A stretch of 64,000 nt of DNA, taken from the NCBI GenBank assembly GCA_031385545.1, contig JANNBN010000018.1, positions 1 through 64,000 on the forward strand, given 5' to 3'. Each line of letters opens with the position of its first letter. The first letter of the stretch is position 1. The DNA comes from JANNBN01 sp031385545. Its GTDB lineage: Bacteria > Actinomycetota > Acidimicrobiia > Acidimicrobiales > JANYDT01. The position numbers and the translations under genes were made by a program. Shown here one piece after another: positions 26,683 to 33,409 of this stretch. The notes under the pieces are model-generated. The model worked only from the letters and a program-made list of their open reading frames with translations, had not been told where the DNA came from and searched no databases.

Positions 26683-27330
26683 TCAGGCGTGCTCACGCGG
26701 GCCGACACCGATCGACGCGTAGCGCAGTCGGTTCGCGACATTGACGGCGTGGTCGCCGAGCCGCTCGTAAAACCGCGCGACGAGGGCTACCTCGATTGCA
26801 ACTGCTGTAGGCAGTTCGGCATCAATGGCCTCGGCGATGATTGCTGCGTGAAGTTCGTCCAGTTCGCTGTCGTCGTTGCGAAGCCGTTCGGCAAGGTCTG
26901 CGTCGCGGTCACGATGAACTTTTTCGGCGGTCTGCCACAAGCGTTCGGTGATGACCCCTGCCTGCTCGAACAAACCACGGAGCCGCGGCGTGATAGCAGA
27001 GCCGATGCTCCGGCTGGCACGGCGCGCGATATGGCTGACCAGATCGCCGGACCGTTCCAGCTCCGGAACGATCCGGAGCATCGACAGGAGGTACCGCAGT
27101 TCATGACCGATGGGGGTCTGCACCACGAAACAATGCTGGATGAGCCCCTCGATATCGGTGTACATCTGGTTGATGAGTTCGTCGCGGTCCTGGATGGCCC
27201 GCGCAATCTGGCGGTCTTCGGCCAGTAGCGCATCGGTCGCCGCAGGGATGGCGCTGCGGACGAGAGCGAACATCTCGATGACTTTCGCATCGATGCCAGC
27301 CAACTCCAGCTCGAACTTCGCATTACCCAT
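26683..27330 (-). CDS. phoU: phosphate uptake regulator PhoU
   Basis: A 215-residue protein made of two related three-helix bundles. The metal-binding signatures are RDELINQMYTDIEG in the first half and NDDSELDELHAAI in the second, and ARFYERLGDHAVNVANR is the typical PhoU C-terminal motif. PhoU couples the Pst transporter to the sensor kinase and damps signalling when phosphate is plentiful. It is first in a four-gene operon: phoU, kinase, regulator, adenosine deaminase. The kinase lacks membrane helices, so contact through PhoU may be how it senses transporter state. Confidence 0.94.
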   Translation of the reverse strand: MGNAKFELELAGIDAKVIEMFALVRSAIPAATDALLAEDRQIARAIQDRDELINQMYTDIEGLIQHCFVVQTPIGHELRYLLSMLRIVPELERSGDLVSHIARRASRSIGSAITPRLRGLFEQAGVITERLWQTAEKVHRDRDADLAERLRNDDSELDELHAAIIAEAIDAELPTAVAIEVALVARFYERLGDHAVNVANRLRYASIGVGPREHA

Positions 27331-27384
27331 AACGGAAAACTACGACGAAACCGAGCATCGGACGACGGTTCGCCCAACAGTTGC

Positions 27385-27412
27385 GTTGAGATTGCCCACT
27401 TGTTGAGGTTGC
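27385..27412 (-). promoter_or_regulatory. direct-repeat candidate operator upstream of phoU
   Basis: Two 11-bp direct repeats, GTTGAGATTGC (27385-27395) and GTTGAGGTTGC (27402-27412), differ at one base and start 17 bp apart. They lie 55-82 bp before the phoU start in the 99-bp gap after the membrane-protein gene. They do not match the GTTCACC PHO-box unit, so the binding protein is unknown. Confidence 0.3.
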
Positions 27413-27429
27413 GTTTACCGGGCTCGCTG

Positions 27430-27825
27430 TCAGACGTTCGGCCAACTGTGCTGGACGTAGTCCTCGATCTCGCGTTCGGCCTGGGTCCGCACATCGAAGA
27501 CCTGCGGGGCCGAAGTCGGCATCCAGTACCCAGCGGGGGGCACCGGCGACGACACCGACATCGGCGACGACATCGGCGACGACATCGGCGCTGCCGGGGG
27601 GAAAGGGAAAGCAGTGGCGGTCGGTACGAAGTGAACCACCGGTTTCTGTGCCTTGCGGCGATGCGACCGGACAATGAGCCACAGCACGAGGCCCAGGGCC
27701 ACCATGCCCGGCGACAGAATGGCCCCGATCACCTTTGCTGTCAACCACAGCACAGCAAGTGCCCCGATCACTTTCAACCAGCTGAACCGGGGTTTGCCGA
27801 TCGGCGAGTCCGAGAACGAATTCAT
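27430..27825 (-). CDS. small membrane protein with Ser-Pro-Met repeats
   Basis: A 131-residue hypothetical protein. Hydrophobic segments lie at about 15-30 (WLKVIGALAVLWLTAKVIG) and 34-52 (AILSPGMVALGLVLWLIV), then a basic cluster RSHRRKAQK. A Pro/Ser-rich linker contains the tandem SSPMSSPMS, encoded by a 12-bp DNA repeat. The C terminus, VRTQAEREIEDYVQHSW, is amphipathic. No family recognised. The same two-helix plus short tail layout occurs in small actinobacterial membrane proteins next to PspC genes; here the PspC gene starts upstream on the same strand and ends 58 bp away. Confidence 0.65.
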   Translation of the reverse strand: MNSFSDSPIGKPRFSWLKVIGALAVLWLTAKVIGAILSPGMVALGLVLWLIVRSHRRKAQKPVVHFVPTATAFPFPPAAPMSSPMSSPMSVSSPVPPAGYWMPTSAPQVFDVRTQAEREIEDYVQHSWPNV

Positions 27826-27882
27826 GTGTGTGCCTACTTTCTTAAGGTGTTGCTGTCGAGAGTTGGTATCGGTGAGGGCCGA

Positions 27883-29001
27883 CTATTTGCATTGATCCGA
27901 GCCCGCTGGATCACGGAAGCAGACCAAGCCGTTCGCGATGCCGACCGAAACCGACACTTTTCGTAGCTTGCCGGTTTCGCCTTTCCGCAGCGATCCGCTC
28001 GCCGGCGTTCTTGAGCCCGACGGGCCGGACGCGTCGGCAATTGTTACCGCCAACGGACCCGGCCCGGTGGACGAACCGGGCGCTCGCACCACCACGGTGC
28101 CGCGCCGACCGACTGCTGTGACGGACCCCGTGAGCTGAGTACCTTCTGGCACGACGATGTCGAGCCGTCCGCTGCCCATCTCGATGTCGAGTGCAACGAC
28201 TGCGCCTGTGTCGGGGTCGTCGAATTCCGTCAAGTCGATCGTGAAGGACCCGTCACCGAGCTCCGCTGAATCCAATTCCTCCAGGTCAGCGGTGTTTGTG
28301 ATCTTCACCGGCCCGGCAGTCACGCGCTCGAGCAGCGCGGCCCTGCGAAGCGGGCTCCTGTCCGACGTGTTGCTCCACAGTCCGATAGCAAGCACACTTA
28401 CCAAGGCGACGATTGCCAGGTTGCCGAACTGCGACTGCCTCTTCAAGGCGCTGTCGGCAGCAGACACGGGACCTCGGTCACCGGCAGTCCACAAATGAGG
28501 GTTGGTGGAATCCCCTGCCAAACCCCATCGTGGCGGAAGGTCGTCGGGCTGTGACGTCCAACCCCCGACCGATACAGTCGCATCAGGCGAGCCAGAGACC
28601 CCCGAGCTGCGCAGAGACCGGCTGCGGATGTTCATCATCGCGAGTCCCAGCAGCAGGAGCAGCAGCGCAAAGGTCCGACTTGATGGCAGCGAGTCGTCGA
28701 TGACAAGGTCAGCAACGCCTGCCAGCAGTGCGAACAGAAGCAATTGCCGGAGGCGGCCGCGTTGACGAAAAGAGCGCTCGCCTCCTCGGGCCTTGACAAC
28801 GGACGGCACAAAGAGCACTCCGACGATGTACGCGAGCGGGACGTAGTCGATGACCGCCGCAGCAAGAACCACGCCGATACGAATGGCGAGCACGTCGGTA
28901 CCGAACCGGTCAGCAATTGCTCGGCAAACACCGAACAGCAGCCGCCCTTCTCTCGGTCGTCTCAAGGACTTGAACTCGGTCACGAAATCCGACATACGCA
29001 T
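27883..29001 (-). CDS. PspC-domain membrane protein with LiaF-like C-terminal domain
   Basis: A 372-residue protein. Residues 15-75 form a PspC domain (GRLLFGVCRAIADRFGTDVLAIRIG... YVPLAYIVGVLFVP). Further membrane segments follow at about 85-120 and 195-212. The last 150 residues resemble the beta-rich toastrack region of LiaF/DUF4097-type stress proteins (ALDIEMGSGRLDIVVPEGTQLTGSV). The ATG at 28995 is a second start. It is transcribed divergently from a kinase that also carries PspC, across a gap with a CCCTGA palindrome. Such pairs monitor envelope stress in actinobacteria and Firmicutes; the role here is inferred. Confidence 0.82.
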   Translation of the reverse strand: MRMSDFVTEFKSLRRPREGRLLFGVCRAIADRFGTDVLAIRIGVVLAAAVIDYVPLAYIVGVLFVPSVVKARGGERSFRQRGRLRQLLLFALLAGVADLVIDDSLPSSRTFALLLLLLGLAMMNIRSRSLRSSGVSGSPDATVSVGGWTSQPDDLPPRWGLAGDSTNPHLWTAGDRGPVSAADSALKRQSQFGNLAIVALVSVLAIGLWSNTSDRSPLRRAALLERVTAGPVKITNTADLEELDSAELGDGSFTIDLTEFDDPDTGAVVALDIEMGSGRLDIVVPEGTQLTGSVTAVGRRGTVVVRAPGSSTGPGPLAVTIADASGPSGSRTPASGSLRKGETGKLRKVSVSVGIANGLVCFRDPAGSDQCK

Positions 29002-29023
29002 GCATCGTGGCGGCTCGTGCAGC

Positions 29024-29048
29024 CCCTGACATCAGGGCGCTCCCCTGA
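29024..29048. promoter_or_regulatory. CCCTGA palindrome plus third half-site between divergent PspC genes
   Basis: A perfect palindrome CCCTGA-CA-TCAGGG occupies 29024-29037. A third CCCTGA lies at 29043-29048, in direct orientation 19 bp after the first. The cluster lies 23 bp before the PspC gene start on the minus strand and about 107 bp before the kinase start on the plus strand. Position and symmetry suit a NarL-type dimer, perhaps the product of the gene at 30354, acting on both promoters. Confidence 0.55.
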
Positions 29049-29154
29049 GGCGACCCCTGCCTGCCCTTGGGTCCCCTTTGCGGACGTGATGACCGGTTGT
29101 TTGCTCATCTGTCACGATCATGAAGTGTCGGCCAGCTCACAGCAGGAACCAGAC

Positions 29155-30357
29155 GTGGAGACGCCTTACCAGCGCACCCCGCTCAGGCGCGACGTGAACA
29201 ACACTTCGGCTGGAATCGGCGGGGTGGCCCGAGGCGTCGGACGCTGGCTCGGGATCGAAGCAAACACGGTTCGGCTGGCCTTCGCAGTCGCGGCGCTCTT
29301 CAACGGGATCGGCGTCCTGCTCTATGCCGTTCTGTGGGCCACCCTCCCCGACACCCGAGGCTCGGTTCCTGCTCGCCGCCTCGGGGTCCAGATCGACCCG
29401 TCTCGCCACGACCCGTTGATGGTCGGCTCCTTTGCCGTCACCGTGACAGGGGCAGTCCTCCTCGTTCGACAGACCGCGCTGTGGTTCCCTGCCTCCTATA
29501 CGTGGCCCCTCGTCGCAATGGCCGTTGGCCTGGGAGTGGTCTGGCAACCCCGTCGTTCGACACACGGATCCGGTTTCCTCACCGGGAGGCTGATCACGGG
29601 TGCTGTGCTCGTGGGCATCGGGTTCGTCTCACTTTTCGGTCGTGGCCGTTCGTTTGCTGCATCACGTCAGATGCTCCTCGACACGGTGGTGGTACTGGCC
29701 GGCATCGCATTGCTGGTCGGCCCGCTCTTCACCCGCCTGCTGCGAGATCTCAGGGCAGAGGAGAGCCGTCGTGCGACCTCGGAGGCCAAGGCCGATGTCG
29801 CTGCTCACCTTCATGACTCAGTTCTGCAAACCTTGGCGCTGATCCAGAAGCGAGCGGATTCACCAGGTGAAGTCGTCACGATCGCGCGCCGCCAGGAGCG
29901 CGAGCTTCGTGAATGGCTGTACGGCCGTACCCGCGTACCGGAGACGTCGCTGACCGCGTCGCTCGAAGCCGCCGCTACCGAACTCGAATCGGACCACGGC
30001 GTGCCGATCGACATCGTGTGCGTCGGCGGCGACGTCGCCATCAGCAGCCAGAACATCGAACGAGTCACCGGGCTGATCGGCGCCACCCGAGAGGCCATGG
30101 CCAACGCCGCTCGGCACTCCGGCACGCCGAAGGTATCGGTCTACGCGGAAGTCGAGCAAGACTGCGTCAGCATCTTCGTCCGTGACACCGGTACGGGCTT
30201 CGAACGCTCAGCCGTCGCAGCAACTCGCAAAGGTGTGTCCGGATCGATCGAAGGCCGTATGGCACGCATCGGCGGGGCAGCCACCATCACATCGACCCAG
30301 GGAGTAGGCACCAACGTGGAGCTTCGCCTTCCCGGACCCTCGAAGGGACAACCATGA
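29155..30357 (+). CDS. PspC-domain sensor histidine kinase (HisKA_3 type)
   Basis: A 400-residue kinase starting at GTG 29155, 7 nt after the Shine-Dalgarno AGGAA; the frame extends upstream without conservation. Residues 10-70 form a PspC domain (NTSAGIGGVARGVGRWLG... GIGVLLYAVLWATLPDT). Three or four more membrane segments run to about residue 195. The dimerisation helix has the phospho-acceptor His220 in AHLHDSVLQTLALI, and the HATPase has REAMANAARHSG (N box), VRDTGTGF (G1) and GVGTNVELRLP. This is the kinase class paired with NarL/LuxR regulators, as in LiaS-like systems. The response regulator start overlaps its stop by 4 bp. Confidence 0.92.
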   Translation: METPYQRTPLRRDVNNTSAGIGGVARGVGRWLGIEANTVRLAFAVAALFNGIGVLLYAVLWATLPDTRGSVPARRLGVQIDPSRHDPLMVGSFAVTVTGAVLLVRQTALWFPASYTWPLVAMAVGLGVVWQPRRSTHGSGFLTGRLITGAVLVGIGFVSLFGRGRSFAASRQMLLDTVVVLAGIALLVGPLFTRLLRDLRAEESRRATSEAKADVAAHLHDSVLQTLALIQKRADSPGEVVTIARRQERELREWLYGRTRVPETSLTASLEAAATELESDHGVPIDIVCVGGDVAISSQNIERVTGLIGATREAMANAARHSGTPKVSVYAEVEQDCVSIFVRDTGTGFERSAVAATRKGVSGSIEGRMARIGGAATITSTQGVGTNVELRLPGPSKGQP

Positions 30358-31019
30358 GCCAACCAGCCACCGAGACCGCCGAGCCAGTTAAAGTCTTTCT
30401 TGTCGACGACCACCACCTCTTCCGCAAGGGCGTCAAAGCCGAACTGTCGTCTGGGTGCCAGGTCATCGGTGAGGCCAGCGAGGTCGAGGCCGCGATCGAG
30501 ATGATCATCGAACGCAAACCGGATGTCGTCCTGATCGACGTGCACATGCCTGATGGGGGCGGTGAACGCGTGATCAGGGAGGTTCTCGTCCACGTGCCCG
30601 ATCAGCGCTTTCTGGCGCTGTCAGTCTCTGACGCTCCGGAAGATGTCATCGCCGTCATTCGGGCCGGCGCTCGGGGTTACCTCACGAAGACGATCGACGG
30701 AAGCGATCTTGTGGACGGCATCCGTCGGGTGGCGCAGGGCGACGCCGTTTTCTCACCACGGCTCGCAGGATTCGTCCTCGATGCGTTTGCAATCACGGTG
30801 CCGGCAGCGGAACCCGATGAGGACTACGAACAGCTTTCCCCTCGCGAGCGCGAAGTCATGCGGCTGATTGCCCGAGGGTATGCGTACAAAGAAGTTGCTG
30901 CGGAGCTGAACCTCTCGGTGAAAACCATCGAGACGCATGTGTCTTCCGTCCTTCGCAAACTGCAGCTCTCCAACCGACGCGAACTCACGCGGTGGGCCGA
31001 GCAGCGTCGGCTCGTGTGA
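30354..31019 (+). CDS. NarL/LuxR-family response regulator
   Basis: A 221-residue regulator translationally coupled to the PspC kinase (ATGA). The receiver contains LVDDHHLF, phospho-acceptor Asp62 in LIDVHMPDGG and YLTKTIDGSDL with the conserved Lys. The C-terminal HTH is LSPREREVMRLIARGYAYKEVAAELNLS with VKTIETHVSSVLRKLQLSNR. Likely target is the CCCTGA palindrome at 29024-29048, giving autoregulation and control of the divergent PspC gene (inference). DUF1638 starts 4 bp after its stop. Confidence 0.93.
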   Translation: MSQPATETAEPVKVFLVDDHHLFRKGVKAELSSGCQVIGEASEVEAAIEMIIERKPDVVLIDVHMPDGGGERVIREVLVHVPDQRFLALSVSDAPEDVIAVIRAGARGYLTKTIDGSDLVDGIRRVAQGDAVFSPRLAGFVLDAFAITVPAAEPDEDYEQLSPREREVMRLIARGYAYKEVAAELNLSVKTIETHVSSVLRKLQLSNRRELTRWAEQRRLV

Positions 31020-31023
31020 CTCC

Positions 31024-31650
31024 GTGGCGTCTTCGGCGATCATCGCCTGCGCGGCACTGCATCGAGAGTTGCGAACGTTGCTGGCGCCCTTCGGTGACGC
31101 AATCCGCGTCGAACTGCTGCCTGCGAACCTGCACAACCGGCCGGAGCGAATTCCCGCGGCGGTCGAACAGCTCATCGTCCAATTGAGGTCCGACGGTATT
31201 GGGCCTGTGTCGGTCGCATACGCCGACTGCGGAACGGGCGGACTGCTCGACGTCGTACTCATCCGTCATGGGGTCAATCGCTTGCCGGGCGCGCACTGCT
31301 ACCAGTTCTTCGCGGGCTCACAACTGTTCGCCGAACTCAGCGATGCCGAGGTCGGAACGTTTTACCTGACCGACTATTTGGCACTTCATTTTGAAGTACT
31401 TGTATGGCGAGGATTGGGCCTGGATCGCCACCCTGAGTTGCGCGATCAGTACTTTGGTCACTACACGCGCTTGCTTTGGCTGAGTCAGGGAGAAAATTCC
31501 GTGACTGAGCAAAAAGCTCTAGCCGCAGCCGATCTGCTTGGGCTACGTTATGACCATCGTCACACAGGACTAGCGCCGTTCTCTCTCGCGGTCGACAACC
31601 TGTTGGACGATCAGTTTCATGATCAGCGCACCAAGAACACGCGTGGATGA
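31024..31650 (+). CDS. DUF1638-domain protein
   Basis: A 208-residue protein from GTG 31024, 4 bp after the response regulator stop. It matches DUF1638 by IIACAALHREL near the start, LLPANLHNRPERIPAAV, and the hallmark YADCGTGGLLD. GAHCYQFFAG and FYLTDYLALHFE follow. The biochemical function of DUF1638 is unestablished. Homologues frequently lie beside corrinoid-dependent methyltransferase, methyltetrahydrofolate and RamA-like genes of methylamine and glycine betaine metabolism. Here the next gene resembles the Virulence_fact family, and the gene after that (other strand) is a homocysteine methyltransferase, which agrees with that association. The corrinoid protein and MttB-type methyltransferase themselves are absent from the window. 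Confidence 0.85.
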   Translation: MASSAIIACAALHRELRTLLAPFGDAIRVELLPANLHNRPERIPAAVEQLIVQLRSDGIGPVSVAYADCGTGGLLDVVLIRHGVNRLPGAHCYQFFAGSQLFAELSDAEVGTFYLTDYLALHFEVLVWRGLGLDRHPELRDQYFGHYTRLLWLSQGENSVTEQKALAAADLLGLRYDHRHTGLAPFSLAVDNLLDDQFHDQRTKNTRG

Positions 31651-31779
31651 CGGATCCAAGTTCTCGGTTCACTCTTAGACGGAGAAGTCGCTGGTTTGCC
31701 TCTCGGTGCTCTCGCACCTCTCCTGCCTCCAGACGCGCTGCCCGCGCCGTCGTCTCCCGAAACTCCGTTGGTGAACAAC

Positions 31780-32109
31780 ATGGCTGCTCGGCTCTCCGTT
31801 CAATTCTGGCGCGACATTCCGGTATCGGTGTGCGCCCAACACGGCCGCACCCGTCACGAGATCGAGCTCCCACGCCGTTTCCAGCGGACGGTCGAGCTGG
31901 CCGCTGGGCCAGAGGCTGCGTCTCCGAGCCACGGATGGTGGAGCCAGGATCGTCTTTGTACAGACGATCTTGAGCTTGAAGTGACCGCCGAACTGTGCCG
32001 CCTCGAGAGCATCTACTCCCGCAACAAACTTGGTCGGCTGGCACAAGCCGGCGGCTTCGATGAGTACCAACAACGCGCCCGGCTGCAACTGGTGCGCACT
32101 GCTTCCTGA
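31780..32109 (+). CDS. Virulence_fact-family-like protein
   Basis: About 109 residues from ATG 31780; a GTG at 31771 and a TTG at 31696 are alternative starts. RLSVQFWRDIPVSVCAQHGRTRHEIELPRRFQ resembles the short Virulence_fact family (start xxWRDIPxxV, then LPxRF). The rest, DLELEVTAELCRLESIYSRN, is helical. Despite the family name, members are usually found in C1/corrinoid methyltransferase loci next to DUF1638, as here. The 130 bp before the start carry no other gene that I can support. Assignment rests on the first 35 residues and context. Confidence 0.55.
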   Translation: MAARLSVQFWRDIPVSVCAQHGRTRHEIELPRRFQRTVELAAGPEAASPSHGWWSQDRLCTDDLELEVTAELCRLESIYSRNKLGRLAQAGGFDEYQQRARLQLVRTAS

Positions 32110-32154
32110 CCGGTCACCCGGCCCTCGGGCCCACCACACGGGCTCTTGTGTGGA

Positions 32155-33183
32155 TCACCCGCGCCGACGTCCGCTGCGACGACCCTCCCCGCTCGTGTGA
32201 CGATCCACATCGGAGGGGGCCTTGTGCGACAGGCGCCCGATTGATTCAACGATCGACTCGATGGTCGGCACGGTTCGGTTGCCATCGGCAATCTCGGCTG
32301 CGCCGGCATCGACTCCACGTCGGATTGCCGCCACGTGCTCTGGGGACGTGCCGCAGCAGCCACCAATGATGCGGGCGCCGGCGTGCACGGCAAGGCGACC
32401 GTAACGCTCCATCAATTCTGGGGTACCTGAGTACACAACCTCGGAGCCTCGTACCTGGGGGATTCCACAGTTCCCCTTGGTGATCACCACGCCCCCAGCG
32501 GTATCCATGTTCAGCACCGTCACCAGAATGTCTGAAGCCCCCACGCCACAATTTGCTCCGGTGGCAAGCGGAGGCGTGTCGATCTCGGCAAAAATGCCGG
32601 CCATTTCGGATGGGTGGACGCCCATCATGGTGCGGCCGGCCGTGTCGAACGAACCGGTGACCGTGTACGGCAGACCGAGCGCGGATGCGGCTTGTGCCGC
32701 GGCCTGCATTTCGACCGGCGCGGACATGGTCTCGATCCACATCACGTCGGCGCCACCATCACGCAGCCCTTGCATCTGGTCCATGAACATCGCGACAGCT
32801 TCGGGCGTGGTCATTGGTCCGAGCGGCTCGAACAACGCTCCGGTCGGACCGACAGCTCCGGCCACCACGACGGGTCGATCAGCAGCGTCGGCAACGGTGC
32901 GGGCGAGAGCAGCAGCAGCTTTGTTGAGTTCGTGAACACGATCCTGCGCGTGATGAAGAGCCAGCCGACTGGCGTTGCCTCCGAACGTGTTGGTGAGAAT
33001 AATGTCTGCACCCGCGTCGACGAAGCGCTGGTAGAGCGACTGCACGCGTTCGGGATGTTCGACATTCCACAGTTCCGGCGGATCGCCAGGCCCAAGCCCC
33101 ATGTCCATGTAGTTGGTACCGGTCGCCCCGTCGCAGACCAGGGCCTGACGACCGGAAAGGAGATCTTGCAGCGTTGAGCGCAT
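32155..33183 (-). CDS. homocysteine S-methyltransferase-family protein
   Basis: A 342-residue (beta/alpha)8 methyltransferase. VCDGATGTNYMDMGL opens the barrel, LTNTFGGNASRL follows, and the zinc cysteines are in GANCGVG and IIGGCCGTSPEHVAAI. These are the three thiolates that bind homocysteine-activating zinc in betaine- and methionine-type enzymes. Likely methyl donors are betaine, S-methylmethionine or a methylcorrinoid. The presence of dimethylglycine and sarcosine oxidising enzymes in the window favours betaine, though this is inference. The C-terminal 30 residues are basic and probably unstructured. It converges with the DUF1638 pair. Confidence 0.88.
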   Translation of the reverse strand: MRSTLQDLLSGRQALVCDGATGTNYMDMGLGPGDPPELWNVEHPERVQSLYQRFVDAGADIILTNTFGGNASRLALHHAQDRVHELNKAAAALARTVADAADRPVVVAGAVGPTGALFEPLGPMTTPEAVAMFMDQMQGLRDGGADVMWIETMSAPVEMQAAAQAASALGLPYTVTGSFDTAGRTMMGVHPSEMAGIFAEIDTPPLATGANCGVGASDILVTVLNMDTAGGVVITKGNCGIPQVRGSEVVYSGTPELMERYGRLAVHAGARIIGGCCGTSPEHVAAIRRGVDAGAAEIADGNRTVPTIESIVESIGRLSHKAPSDVDRHTSGEGRRSGRRRG

Positions 33184-33315
33184 GAACTGAGCCTAGGACT
33201 CAGTCGCCGGGCTTCCGTTCATTATCGGAACCTCACCAGGGATGAGGACCTGCCCGGGCAGAGCGTGGCAACGGACTGAGCGCACCACCAACTGTTCACG
33301 TGCTGTGGCAACTAT

Positions 33316-33336
33316 GAATCAAAGTTCCATTGATTC
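33316..33336. promoter_or_regulatory. GAATCAA-N7-TTGATTC inverted repeat upstream of subtilase
   Basis: A perfect 7-bp inverted repeat with a 7-bp spacer in the 226-bp gap between the divergent methyltransferase and subtilase genes. It lies 73 bp before the subtilase start. It is AT-rich in a GC-rich region and could be an operator for a dimeric regulator, or a weak hairpin in the leader. Nothing else stands out in the gap. Confidence 0.4.
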
Positions 33337-33409
33337 ACCACTATTGGTGTCGAGCCGTAGTCGATCCTGCCGATGTTTCTTCACGACCCCCGTCGCAGAG
33401 GACATCGCC

